From Jeotgalibacillus campisalis (GTDB taxonomy: Bacteria > Bacillota > Bacilli > Bacillales > Jeotgalibacillaceae), in contig NZ_JXRR01000014.1 of NCBI RefSeq assembly GCF_000829515.1, positions 1 through 64,000 on the forward strand: a stretch of 64,000 nucleotides of DNA. Direction: 5' to 3'. The notes below the pieces were generated by a model, which was not told where the DNA came from, searched no databases, and saw nothing but the letters and a program-made list of their open reading frames with translations. The position numbers were made by a program, and so were the translations under genes. This document shows positions 34,701-41,974 of the stretch, piece after piece. The stretch's first letter is position 1. Every line of letters starts with the position of its first letter.

Positions 34701-35445
34701 TGAAGTTGCTGAAGAAATCTTCACGAGACTAAAGTGGGAATATCCCTTTGAACAAGCAACTAAACGCCGCTCAAAGCAATCTGTATCTGAAATCAAACGC
34801 ATGAATGAAGTGCAGGATGAACGGAGTGCGTTTGATTTCACTGGATCGCCATCTAAAAAATTATTTAATCGTCCGAAATTTATGCAGGAAACAAAAATAA
34901 CGCCTGCTGAAAAAGGGACGATTATGCATATGGTCATGCAGCATGTACCGTTAGATAAAAAACCTTCACAAACATCCGTAGAGGAGCTCTTGGATGAATT
35001 AGTTCGCAGGGAGCTGTTAACAGCCGATCAGAAAAGAGCTGTGGACATTAAGCAAATCACTGCTTTTTTTGAATCTTCTATTGGCCTCCGCCTGTTGAAC
35101 GCCAAGACTATTCGGCGGGAAATGCCCTTTACATTCGTTGCAAGTGCAGCTGAATTGGGACTTCCGTCTCCTCAAACGGATCAGCTTGACAACGTATTGA
35201 TTCAAGGGGTAGTGGACTGCCTGTTCAAAGATGATGATGGATTGGTCTTACTTGATTATAAAACGGATCGCATCACCGATCGCTTTGAGAATGGTTTCGA
35301 ACAAGCAGAAAAGGTGATGAAAAGAAGATACAGTACTCAGCTTACCTTATACAAATTAGCTCTTGAGCGTACATTGGATCAGCAAATAGACGAAACCATC
35401 TTATACTTCTTTGATGGAGGATCGATTTTACCCATGAATCAATAG
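31726..35445 (+). CDS. addA: ATP-dependent helicase/nuclease subunit AddA
   Basis: A 1239-residue UvrD-like 3'-5' helicase with a C-terminal RecB-family nuclease, partner of AddB. Walker A AAAAGSGKT at 29-37, VTFTNASAAEMK (motif Ia), LVDEYQDTN (motif II), GDVKQSIYRFR (III), LMTIHSSKGLEFPIVFL (V) and VLYVAMTRAKEK (VI) are all present. The nuclease motif is GVVDCLFKDDDGLVLLDYKTD near the end. The start is TTG at 31726 behind AGGAGGAG. In Bacillus subtilis sbcDC follow; here the unit ends at a terminator and gerP comes next. Confidence 0.95.
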   Translation: MIPEKPTEAKWTDDQWQAIWAKDQDILVAAAAGSGKTAVLVERMIQKVLTDDNPINIDELLVVTFTNASAAEMKHRVSQVLERALKDFPDSSHLRQQMSLINKASISTLHSFCLEVIRTYYYLVDIDPGFRIADQTEAELLKDEVLEELLEQRYLESADDFIGLAEAVTSDRSDDALHQLIRKLYTFSRSHADPDEWLEHIVELHDVPDDYDINEHPLVDYLLFHIHLEIEGAIQLSKLSLEASRQPGGPHPRFENFQDDLMQLENLNNAATWTEIDEQIKQISFSRLKTCKGEEFDEEQIEQTKKWRDMAKKMIDSVRDSFFIRSPHSYLEDMRRMTGGLRELVELVKEFNQRFLQAKEERGLVDFADLEHYCLAILSDQDSAASQTVQPSEAARHYQRKFKEVLVDEYQDTNMVQETILQLVKSGSEKNGNLFMVGDVKQSIYRFRLAEPNLFLRKYSAFSEGETGLKIDLSQNFRSRPQVLDAVNFLFRQIMGQQVGEIDYNKEAELVIGASYPEDHSLPVQLTLIDQANADNETDLPEDAMDEKELDKSRLEARYMIQEIRRMINEGQQVYDAKTSRYRPVQFRDIVILSRSMTWTPDIMEEFRHAGIPLYANVSTGYFEATEVAIMVSLLKIIDNPHQDIPLASVLRSPIVKCSEEQLGNIRTAASSGSYCDAVQAFTRTGGKMEDEELSEKLERFMHQLSKWRTMARSGAMSELVWQLYRDTQFYDFVGGTPGGKQRQANLRALYDRARQYESTSFRGLFRFLRFVERMRERGDDLGAARALSEQEDVVRLMTIHSSKGLEFPIVFLSGMARPFNEMDLRGKFFLDKEFGLALPYVQPEKRISYETLPQLAFKEKKRLENIAEEMRVLYVAMTRAKEKIYMTATLSDVSKQLKKWQVSGNHKNWLLPEFTRKAAKSYIDWIGPALIRHPDSEKIQLKKPECILKDPSNWSIDLVEASSINKIEQPMTDDAVYLNYVKEHLPVPVKSEVAEEIFTRLKWEYPFEQATKRRSKQSVSEIKRMNEVQDERSAFDFTGSPSKKLFNRPKFMQETKITPAEKGTIMHMVMQHVPLDKKPSQTSVEELLDELVRRELLTADQKRAVDIKQITAFFESSIGLRLLNAKTIRREMPFTFVASAAELGLPSPQTDQLDNVLIQGVVDCLFKDDDGLVLLDYKTDRITDRFENGFEQAEKVMKRRYSTQLTLYKLALERTLDQQIDETILYFFDGGSILPMNQ

Positions 35446-35490
35446 CAATGAATCCAGTCATAGCTAAAGAAAAATGAAGACACCTTTCAT

Positions 35491-35542
35491 AAAAAGAGCT
35501 GTAAAGAGTCGGTGAAATACTGACTTCTTACAGCTCTTTTTT
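35491..35542. terminator. Terminator of addBA
   Basis: AAAAAGAGCTGTAA pairs with TTACAGCTCTTTTT around an internal smaller hairpin (GTC...GAC). A- and T-runs on both flanks make it bidirectional. Confidence 0.9.
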
Positions 35543-35629
35543 CTATTCTATCGCTTTGCAGCACCTTCTCTACAAAAGGGGAAGAAGAAAGACTTTATCC
35601 TAAATATTGAGAAAGAACAAAAGAGTAAA

Positions 35630-35659
35630 CCCCGGATAAAAGGGGGCTTTTATCCGGGG
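35630..35659 (-). terminator. Hairpin below gerPF, likely operon terminator
   Basis: CCCCGGATAAAAG and CTTTTATCCGGGG form a 13-pair stem with a four-base loop just past the gerPF stop codon. The T-run after it is short (TTTAC), so the stronger terminator at 35491 may back it up. Confidence 0.65.
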
Positions 35660-35672
35660 AAACAGATGTTTT

Positions 35673-35891
35673 TTACGTATTTCCAACAATCGGCTGATCA
35701 ACACCTGTTGTATTATATGTTTGATTCAGACTTAATCCGTTATTGTAAATATGAAAAGGGCCAGTACTGATAGAACCCGATCCCGAAGTGGTTTTTGATG
35801 CGCTTTTAGGGGAGATAAAGGCGGTGTCCCCAAATTGTACGGTGCCACCCCCAATATTTAGAATTTGAATAGGACCTGTAAGGCAAGGCAA
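35673..35891 (-). CDS. gerPF: Spore germination protein GerPF
   Basis: A 72-residue protein homologous to GerPA. N-terminal GPIQILNIGGGTVQFGDTAFISPKS resembles GerPA's GSIQIVSIGSSAVMHIGDCYSIQP, and both share a Gly/Ser-rich GSGSISTG / GAGSFNTG segment. GerP proteins are made in the mother cell and deposited in the inner spore coat, where they let germinants pass. Last gene of the six-gene unit; six bases separate it from gerPE. Confidence 0.93.
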   Translation of the reverse strand: MPCLTGPIQILNIGGGTVQFGDTAFISPKSASKTTSGSGSISTGPFHIYNNGLSLNQTYNTTGVDQPIVGNT

Positions 35892-35897
35892 GCTAAA

Positions 35898-36263
35898 TCA
35901 CTCCTTCGTTGTAGCTGACTCGTTTAGCTGTCTAATGTGTTTAACCCGGGATACCATCCGAATATGCTGTGAATCTCCTACATGCAAAACAGAGGAGTTT
36001 GCGATACCGCGTAACGTAAACAAGTCAACAGTATTAACACTTGACTGCTTCAAGCAATGATTAGGGAACGAAAGCGGGGCGGCCGCGGCGCGATTAAATA
36101 GATTATACATGGAAAAAGGCGCCTCATTTCCATAAAATTGCTCTTCTTGTCTTTGAACAGCAATGACCTGCGCCTTGCTGTCGATTATGCAGGAATCCCC
36201 AATTTGCAAGATCGAGTTTGATGAAACGGTAGTAATAAAAAGATTTTTTATTTGAGAGGACAT
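35898..36263 (-). CDS. gerPE: Spore germination protein GerPE
   Basis: A 121-residue protein in the GerPE position. It carries two copies of the NSILQIGDS / NSSVLHVGDSQHI motif that also occurs in GerPB and GerPD, suggesting the group shares a repeated beta module. Its start at 36263 lies two bases after the gerPD stop. The middle has an Ala-rich stretch (NRAAAAPLSF). Confidence 0.9.
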   Translation of the reverse strand: MSSQIKNLFITTVSSNSILQIGDSCIIDSKAQVIAVQRQEEQFYGNEAPFSMYNLFNRAAAAPLSFPNHCLKQSSVNTVDLFTLRGIANSSVLHVGDSQHIRMVSRVKHIRQLNESATTKE

Positions 36264-36265
36264 GG

Positions 36266-36439
36266 TTATCCCTGAGGTTGCAACGGAACAAATGGACCAA
36301 TAATCAATGACTCAGGCGGGGTGTCAAACGCTGAATCAAGCTGAATGGAACTAACATCGCCTACATGAACAAGTGATGAGGATGAAACACTTAATATTTG
36401 TATATGGGTAATAATATTTTCCTGCTGATAAACGATCAT
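36266..36439 (-). CDS. gerPD: Spore germination protein GerPD, 57 residues
   Basis: Translated directly from the minus strand: ATG at 36439, 57 codons, TAA at 36266. It begins MIVYQQENIITHIQILSVSS and contains SSSLVHVGDVSSIQLDS, the same SxLxVGD module seen in GerPB and GerPE, and ends with IIGPFVPLQPQG. Its ATG overlaps the gerPC stop as ATGA. Position, length and motif all fit GerPD. It is short enough to be skipped by length cut-offs. Confidence 0.92.
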   Translation of the reverse strand: MIVYQQENIITHIQILSVSSSSLVHVGDVSSIQLDSAFDTPPESLIIGPFVPLQPQG

Positions 36440-36960
36440 TGACCATCATCTCCTTGAGGGTGCGTCTGCTGGGACTTTAACGCATGAAGTGCATGCGTCA
36501 CATCCCGCTGAACTAATGCTAATAGCTGCTCTTGTGTTAAAGAAGCGCCTTGCTGCAAATGCTCTATACGCTGAGGCAGCTGTTGGATAAGCTGATCCGT
36601 TACTTGATTTGGTGTAATAGGGTTCCCCACTGGATCCTTAATGGTATTGCAGTCGGAAAAAATAGTTGGAATCTGTTCATCGATGAATTTCCTGATTTGG
36701 TCTTCAATTGACTCGCTGGATCGAAAGCCGGGTATTTCTACATCTTGCTTATAGAGATCTGAAGGAGATAAGCCGATCGAAAGAGTTCCTTCGAGTGTCT
36801 CTACTTTTAACTGATCAAATTTATACTCAATTTTTTCAATGTGTACACTAGAAGGGGAGGGGGCTCGTTCTTCCAATTTTTGTTCGATCTTAACTAATCT
36901 CTCCATGCATTGGGCCAGCTGCTGCTGTAAAGCTGCCAATTGATAATAGATTTGCTGCAT
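36436..36960 (-). CDS. gerPC: Spore germination protein GerPC
   Basis: A 174-residue protein with an N-terminal coiled coil (about 1-32, QQLAQCMERLVKIEQKLEER), then a middle region SVHIEKIEYKFDQLKVETLEGTLSIGLSP characteristic of GerPC, and a Gln-rich C-terminal helix region. It is the only GerP member with an evident coiled coil and may scaffold the others. Coupled to gerPD by a four-base overlap. Confidence 0.92.
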   Translation of the reverse strand: MQQIYYQLAALQQQLAQCMERLVKIEQKLEERAPSPSSVHIEKIEYKFDQLKVETLEGTLSIGLSPSDLYKQDVEIPGFRSSESIEDQIRKFIDEQIPTIFSDCNTIKDPVGNPITPNQVTDQLIQQLPQRIEHLQQGASLTQEQLLALVQRDVTHALHALKSQQTHPQGDDGQ

Positions 36961-36979
36961 CTGGGCGCCTCCACCTTTC

Positions 36980-37189
36980 TTATGGATTCACTAAGGGTAC
37001 GGTCGTCGTTTTTCCTTGTGTAATAGCAGGGGGAGCCGGTTTTGTGAATTGGCCGGAATTGGCAAGCTCAGCACGCGATTGAATACTTCCAACTGTACCA
37101 ATCTGCAGAATAGACGAATTGGACATGCTTCCAATTTTAATTTGATTCACGGTGATTTGCTGATGAATGATCCACTGGGGTGTATTCAT
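36980..37189 (-). CDS. gerPB: Spore germination protein GerPB
   Basis: A 69-residue protein: WIIHQQITVNQIKIGSMSNS followed by SSILQIGTVGSIQSRAELAN and a Pro/Thr-rich end. The SxxLQIG module links it to GerPD and GerPE. Its ATG overlaps the gerPA stop by four bases. Confidence 0.93.
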   Translation of the reverse strand: MNTPQWIIHQQITVNQIKIGSMSNSSILQIGTVGSIQSRAELANSGQFTKPAPPAITQGKTTTVPLVNP

Positions 37190-37410
37190 ATTGGAAGCCC
37201 CGTAATGTTCTGGTCAAATTGATCACTGTCCCATGTATTCGTGGCAGACTGCTGGTTTTGTACGAATAATCCGTCTCCTGTATTAAACGAGCCTGCCCCT
37301 GCAAATGTTTTTGTGTTTGATCTTGGCTGAATACTGTAACAATCTCCAATATGCATGACAGCACTCGATCCGATGGAGACAATTTGTATTGAGCCTACAA
37401 TGCCTGGCAT
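37186..37410 (-). CDS. gerPA: Spore germination protein GerPA
   Basis: A 74-residue first member of the gerP unit, with GSIQIVSIGSSAVMHIGD at the N-terminus and a Gly/Ser-rich loop near residues 36-46. AAAGGATG lies upstream of the ATG. A sporulation-type promoter (SigK-like) is visible about 40-70 bases upstream, consistent with late mother-cell expression. It is divergent from the DUF418 gene. Confidence 0.93.
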   Translation of the reverse strand: MPGIVGSIQIVSIGSSAVMHIGDCYSIQPRSNTKTFAGAGSFNTGDGLFVQNQQSATNTWDSDQFDQNITGLPI

Positions 37411-37449
37411 ACAAAAACATCCTTTCGCGAATTAATGTAAATGATGGTA

Positions 37450-37478
37450 CATTATATGTTGGATACATTAGAACGTGC
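37450..37478 (-). promoter_or_regulatory. Candidate SigK promoter of gerPA-F
   Basis: On the minus strand GCAC (-35) and CATATAATG (-10) are separated by 16 bases. This fits the SigK pattern (AC, then CATA-type -10). Bacillus subtilis gerP is transcribed late in the mother cell by SigK. Confidence 0.6.
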
Positions 37479-37498
37479 AGAAAATGGAGGAGAGGAAT

Positions 37499-38668
37499 GT
37501 GAAAGAAATCCAGCCTATTGATCAACAAAACAGAATCCAGTCACTCGATGTGATGAGGGGATTTTCTCTCCTTGGTATATTTATAGTAAATATGATAGCG
37601 TTTCATTCACCGATTTATTATTATAATCCCTACTCATGGTGGGGGAATACCGTTGACCGGCCGGTTTACTGGTGGATTGATGTATTTGTTCAAGCGAGCT
37701 TTTATCCGCTCTTTACAATTTTATTCGGCTTTGGACTGGCACTTCAATATGGCCGTTCCATCGAGAAGGGAACAACTTTTTATCCATTTGCATTAAAAAG
37801 ATTAGGTGTTCTTTTATTCATTGGTACGATCCATGCTTTTATCATATGGTCAGGAGACATATTGATTAGTTATGCAGTTGTCGGCTTTTTGCTGTTATTG
37901 CTTCTGCAATTAGAGGGAAAACTGCTGTTAGTGATCGGATTGCTGCTTTTTTTGCTTCCGCAGGTTCTCATATCAGCGATCTTTATCGTTGCTTCTATTG
38001 CGGATCCAACATCTGTCACATACTTTAATGCCGTTCAGGAAATACAGTCTTCTATTGAGGCGTATGGAAACGGAACGATCAGTGATATTTTCTCTCAACG
38101 CTTAAGTGACTGGCTTTATGCAAATAATCCTGCTTCTTTCCTGTCACTTGCGATTGCGCTGCTGCCGTTAATGATGATCGGTGCCGGAGTATCTAAAATG
38201 AAGCTGATAGAAAAAGCGGCAGATAAAAAGAAAAGTTTGATTTTGATTATCCTGCTTACGCTTCCTGCTGCTCTTGTGCTAAAAACATCTCCATATTGGA
38301 TGGAGAAAAATTTAGCTTATTCATTTATTCAAGATTTTGTCGGGGGACCGTTATTAGCTGTGTCCTACATGGCATTGCTTGCACTTCTCATGACAAGAAA
38401 AAAAGCCGCAAAATGGCTGCGTCCCTTAGCTCAAACCGGGAGAATGTCGTTAACCAACTATTTGATGCAATCCATTGCAGGAACGCTTATCTTTTATTCT
38501 TACGGTCTTGGACTGTACGGTGAAATTTCTTTGTTAACAGGTTTTTATATAGCCATTGGACTCTTCGCAATACAGGTCATCTTATCTGATCTATGGCTTT
38601 CTAAATTCAGTCAGGGTCCTGTGGAATTTGTCTGGCGGCGTCTAACATACGGGAAAAATGTAAAATAA
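37499..38668 (+). CDS. DUF418/YeiB-family membrane protein
   Basis: A 389-residue protein with about ten helices. The family opening QSLDVMRGFSLLGIFIVNMIAF is near residues 13-34, and the DUF418 region near the C-terminus contains PLAQTGRMSLTNYLMQSI. Related proteins resemble acyltransferase-3 membrane domains, but no activity is established. The GTG at 37499 with GGAGG eight bases upstream is preferred over the ATG at 37475. Divergent from gerPA with under 90 bases between; no terminator seen before yisK. Confidence 0.82.
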   Translation: MKEIQPIDQQNRIQSLDVMRGFSLLGIFIVNMIAFHSPIYYYNPYSWWGNTVDRPVYWWIDVFVQASFYPLFTILFGFGLALQYGRSIEKGTTFYPFALKRLGVLLFIGTIHAFIIWSGDILISYAVVGFLLLLLLQLEGKLLLVIGLLLFLLPQVLISAIFIVASIADPTSVTYFNAVQEIQSSIEAYGNGTISDIFSQRLSDWLYANNPASFLSLAIALLPLMMIGAGVSKMKLIEKAADKKKSLILIILLTLPAALVLKTSPYWMEKNLAYSFIQDFVGGPLLAVSYMALLALLMTRKKAAKWLRPLAQTGRMSLTNYLMQSIAGTLIFYSYGLGLYGEISLLTGFYIAIGLFAIQVILSDLWLSKFSQGPVEFVWRRLTYGKNVK

Positions 38669-38735
38669 ACAGACATGTATGCTAAAAAGATAGTATAATA
38701 GAAGAACAATTCAGACTTTAAGGAGTGTTCATCTA

Positions 38736-39644
38736 ATGAAATTTTTATCTTTTCGTTTTGAAGACAAGCTGCTCTATGGAGTAAAAGTAAAAAGAGAGGA
38801 AGCAGCATGGAATATCGTTCGGATTCATAAAGAACTGATGCCAAACGAGAATGTTCCGGCAACCCTGGTAGAAGGGATTCAAAGCGGGATGGAACTTCAG
38901 GAAACAGTCCGTAAATGCATTCGGGCGGCCGAAGAAAGCGGACAGGTTTCAAGATTTAAAGTGAATTTTACAGATCTTATATGGGAAGCACCGGTCCCGC
39001 GTACACCTAAAAATGTGATCTGTATTGGGAAAAACTATCGCGATCACGTACTTGAAGTAGGTTCAGAGAAAGAAATCCCATCGGATTTAGTTGTCTTCAC
39101 AAAAGCTTCTACTTCAATTACAGGAGACAATTCAATAATTCCTTCCTATGAAGAACTGACAGGTGAGCTCGACTACGAGGGTGAATTAGCCGTAGTCATC
39201 GGTAAAAAGGGAAAGAATATTCCAAAACAGATGGCTTACGATTATGTGTTTGGGTATACGATCATCAATGATGTGACAGCACGTGATCTTCAATCCCGTC
39301 ATAGGCAGTTTTATCTTGGAAAAAGTCTTGACCAAACGTGTCCGATGGGTCCGTACCTTGTGTCGAAGGATGAAATCCCTTCACCTGATCAACTGAGCAT
39401 TGTCACAAAAGTAAATGATGAAATTCGTCAGGATGGCAATACAAGAGATATGATCTTTCCTATAGAGGAAATTATATCGACTTTATCCAAGGGGATGACG
39501 CTTGAACCGGGAGATGTCATTGCTACAGGGACGCCTGCTGGAGTTGGAAAAGGCTTTACTCCTCCAAAGTATTTGAAGCAGGGAGATCAGGTAAAGGTTT
39601 CCATTCAGGGGATCGGGACGCTGACAAATGAAATAGGGGAATAA
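38736..39644 (+). CDS. yisK: FAH-family protein YisK (oxaloacetate decarboxylase)
   Basis: A 302-residue fumarylacetoacetate-hydrolase-fold enzyme. The fold starts near residue 85 with VICIGKNYRDHVLEVG. Metal ligands are in the ELDYEGELAVVIG region (Glu, Glu) and in NDVTARDLQ (Asp), with a C-terminal TGTPAGVGKGF. The N-terminal 80 residues are a small extra domain. Bacillus subtilis YisK has reported oxaloacetate decarboxylase activity and Mbl-dependent localisation. AAGGAG lies before the ATG. Gene neighbours yisL and gerP match Bacillus subtilis. Confidence 0.9.
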   Translation: MKFLSFRFEDKLLYGVKVKREEAAWNIVRIHKELMPNENVPATLVEGIQSGMELQETVRKCIRAAEESGQVSRFKVNFTDLIWEAPVPRTPKNVICIGKNYRDHVLEVGSEKEIPSDLVVFTKASTSITGDNSIIPSYEELTGELDYEGELAVVIGKKGKNIPKQMAYDYVFGYTIINDVTARDLQSRHRQFYLGKSLDQTCPMGPYLVSKDEIPSPDQLSIVTKVNDEIRQDGNTRDMIFPIEEIISTLSKGMTLEPGDVIATGTPAGVGKGFTPPKYLKQGDQVKVSIQGIGTLTNEIGE

Positions 39645-39647
39645 CTT

Positions 39648-39675
39648 AAAGGGCTGCCATTATCGCAGCCCTTTT
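39648..39675 (+). terminator. Terminator of yisK
   Basis: AAAGGGCTGC, seven bases, GCAGCCC and a four-T run, directly past yisK. Confidence 0.85.
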
Positions 39676-39777
39676 CTCTGCACAGAAACTGTCATTAAGC
39701 TGACAAGGTTTCTACATAAATCAAAAGGGGAATATGGTACCATTAGAAAAGAAGTGAAAATTGCAAGGAGGAATAGT

Positions 39778-40149
39778 ATGTTTGAAACGACAGGATTACA
39801 TATTGCATCATGGGTTATCGGAATTATATTATTTTTTGCCGCGTACGCACTACATAAACAAGGAAATGCAAAGGGCAGTAAAATCACTCATATGATTTTA
39901 CGTTTGTTTTACGTATTCATCATTGGTACAGGAGCGGCTCTTTTTATCTTCCATTCTTCGATGGACGCAGCTTTGTATGGTGTTAAATTCTTACTTGGCA
40001 TTTTAGTCGTTGGATTTATGGAGATGGTGCTGGTTCGAACAAAAAAGGGCAAGCCGACACAAGTACTATGGATTTTATTGGTTCTGGCTTTATTGGGAAC
40101 TATTTATCTGGGCTTCCGTCTTCCTATAGGGTATAACTTCTTTGGATAG
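39778..40149 (+). CDS. yisL: YisL-family membrane protein
   Basis: A 123-residue protein with four hydrophobic helices and the family block KGSKITHMILRLFYVFIIGTG near residues 32-52. MEMVLVRTKKGKPTQVLWI and LGFRLPIGYNFFG follow. It closely resembles Bacillus YisL (DUF1516), function unknown. The ATG at 39778 has AAGGAGG seven bases upstream; the frame's earlier ATG at 39754 has none. A terminator follows at once. Confidence 0.88.
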   Translation: MFETTGLHIASWVIGIILFFAAYALHKQGNAKGSKITHMILRLFYVFIIGTGAALFIFHSSMDAALYGVKFLLGILVVGFMEMVLVRTKKGKPTQVLWILLVLALLGTIYLGFRLPIGYNFFG

Positions 40150-40152
40150 TAG

Positions 40153-40180
40153 AAAAGCCGCTTTTTGGCGGCTTTTTTTT
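40153..40180 (+). terminator. Terminator of yisL
   Basis: AAAAGCCGC, five T, GCGGC and an eight-T run, four bases past the yisL stop codon. Confidence 0.9.
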
Positions 40181-40330
40181 GTTGGCAGAAATGGTCAGTT
40201 GATTTTAGGGTTACAATTTTGTTTAAAGGTGACGGGGGACATTTTAAAACTCGGATTTCTGTTTCATCTGCCCCATTCACTCCAATAAATCATTTCATAT
40301 CATCATCGGTTCCAGAGACCGCATTGTAAA

Positions 40331-40359
40331 TTGTTTTCATACCGACACATGTGTATAAT
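40331..40359 (+). promoter_or_regulatory. SigA-type promoter of the carotenoid operon
   Basis: TTGTTT and a perfect TATAAT are spaced 17 bases apart, about 90 bases before the first crt gene. A second GTGTATAAT lies 25 bases downstream and could give a second start. Bases 40181-40330 hold no feature I recognise. Confidence 0.65.
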
Positions 40360-40447
40360 TAAATTATCAAGAAGTAGTGTATAATGTTTGTATAATAATT
40401 GTACAGTTTACTAGATTTTTGGATGTAAAAAACGGAGGCGAATATGG

Positions 40448-41974
40448 ATGCCTAAGAAAATAGCTGTCATTGGAGCGGGTCCAGGTGGCTTGGGAGCTGC
40501 CATGCTGCTTGCAAGCAAAGGATATAAAGTAGATGTGTACGAAAAACAAACATTTGTCGGAGGAAGAAACAGCTCTTTTCAAATGGCAGGGTACACGTTT
40601 GACGTCGGGCCTACCTTTATGAGCATGCCTGAAATTGCAGAAGAGCTTTTTGAAGAGGCCGGTAAAAATCTTCATGATTATGTAGAGTTAATAGAGCTGC
40701 CTATGATGTATGAATTAGTTTTTCCGTCTAAACATGTAAAAATGTATCGCGACCCTGAAAAAATGAAAATGGAAATTGAACGCCATTATCCAGGAGACAG
40801 TGAAGGATACGAACGGTTTATGAAAGAAACAAGGGTGAAAATGAATGCTCTTCGTCCCATATTGCAGAATAAGATGGACCGTTATTACGAGTATTTAAGT
40901 TTTAAAATCCTAAAAGCACTGCCTCAGCTTTCTCTCGGAAAAAGTTTATACGAAGTTTTAAGCAACTACTTTCATCATGAGGAATTGAAACTTGGTTTCA
41001 CTTTTCAGGCCAAATATTTAGGGATGTCCCCATGGGAATGTCCCGGAGCATTTTCAATTCTTTCTTTTATGGAACATGAATATGGCATATTTCACCCGAT
41101 TGGAGGAGTGAATAAACTCTCAAAAGCGCTGGCACAAGCGACAGAAGAACTGGGAGGGACCATTCACTTGGGAGCCGGTGTGAAAAAGCTGCTGATAAAT
41201 GAACAAAAAGATGTAAAGGGATTGCTGCTTGATGACGGCCGGAAGATCGAAGCAGATGAAGTCGTGATCAACGGAGATTTTTCTCATGTCATGTCGAACT
41301 TGGTAGAGGACGGAATCCTCAAAAAGTACGCACCTGAAAAACTGGCAAAGAAAAAATATTCCTGTTCTACGTTTATGATCTATCTTGGCGTTAACAAAAA
41401 ATATGATCTGCCTCACCATACAATTTCATTCTCATCAGATTATAAAAAAAATGTCGAGGAAATCACAAAAACGAAACTACTATCTAAAGATCCTTCTATT
41501 TATATACAAAATGCTTCCGTGACTGATCCTACGCTTGCTCCAGAAGGGAAATCAGCCCTGTACATTCTAGCTCCGGTACCGAATAATCTGAGCATGATTG
41601 ACTGGGAAAAAAACAAAGAGGTTTTCAGGGATTTAGTACTTGATTCGGTTGAGGAAAAAACCGGTTTCAAAGGGATAAGGGAACATATTGAAGCAGAACG
41701 TATGATTAGCCCTGTTGAGTGGGAGATGGATTTTAATGTGTACGAAGGAGCTACCTTCAGTTTAGGACATCACCTGACGCAAATGATGACCCTGCGCCCT
41801 CACAATCAATTTGAAGAGCTTGGAAACACATGGCTTGTCGGAGGCGGTACGCACCCTGGCAGCGGACTGCCGACGATCTTGGAGTCTGCAAGAATTACAA
41901 CATCCATGCTGATGCAAAAACCAGCTAAAAAAAAGCTGAACCGCTCTAAGCCGGCAAGTAAGGAAGCCTTATGA
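40448..41974 (+). CDS. Carotenoid desaturase/oxidase, CrtN/CrtI family (first copy)
   Basis: A 508-residue FAD enzyme. The N-terminal motif KIAVIGAGPGGLGAAMLLASKGY (4-26) is followed by VYEKQTFVGGRN, and the C-terminal signature WLVGGGTHPGSGLPTILESAR is intact. It is a phytoene-desaturase-family member acting on a C30 or C40 polyene at the membrane. Its GPTFMSMPEI and FQAKYLGMSPWECPGAFS segments look less like Staphylococcus aureus CrtN than those of the next gene. The basic tail (KKKLNRSKPASK) may aid membrane binding. CGGAGG lies upstream of the ATG at 40448. It overlaps the next gene by four bases. Which oxidation step it performs is undecided. Confidence 0.8.
   Translation: MPKKIAVIGAGPGGLGAAMLLASKGYKVDVYEKQTFVGGRNSSFQMAGYTFDVGPTFMSMPEIAEELFEEAGKNLHDYVELIELPMMYELVFPSKHVKMYRDPEKMKMEIERHYPGDSEGYERFMKETRVKMNALRPILQNKMDRYYEYLSFKILKALPQLSLGKSLYEVLSNYFHHEELKLGFTFQAKYLGMSPWECPGAFSILSFMEHEYGIFHPIGGVNKLSKALAQATEELGGTIHLGAGVKKLLINEQKDVKGLLLDDGRKIEADEVVINGDFSHVMSNLVEDGILKKYAPEKLAKKKYSCSTFMIYLGVNKKYDLPHHTISFSSDYKKNVEEITKTKLLSKDPSIYIQNASVTDPTLAPEGKSALYILAPVPNNLSMIDWEKNKEVFRDLVLDSVEEKTGFKGIREHIEAERMISPVEWEMDFNVYEGATFSLGHHLTQMMTLRPHNQFEELGNTWLVGGGTHPGSGLPTILESARITTSMLMQKPAKKKLNRSKPASKEAL

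Noticed and set aside
40219-40245. SigB-like GTTTAA upstream of the carotenoid operon
   Set aside because: A GTTTAA hexamer is present, but no GGGTAT-like -10 follows at 13-15 bases; the SigA-type promoter at 40331 is much better.
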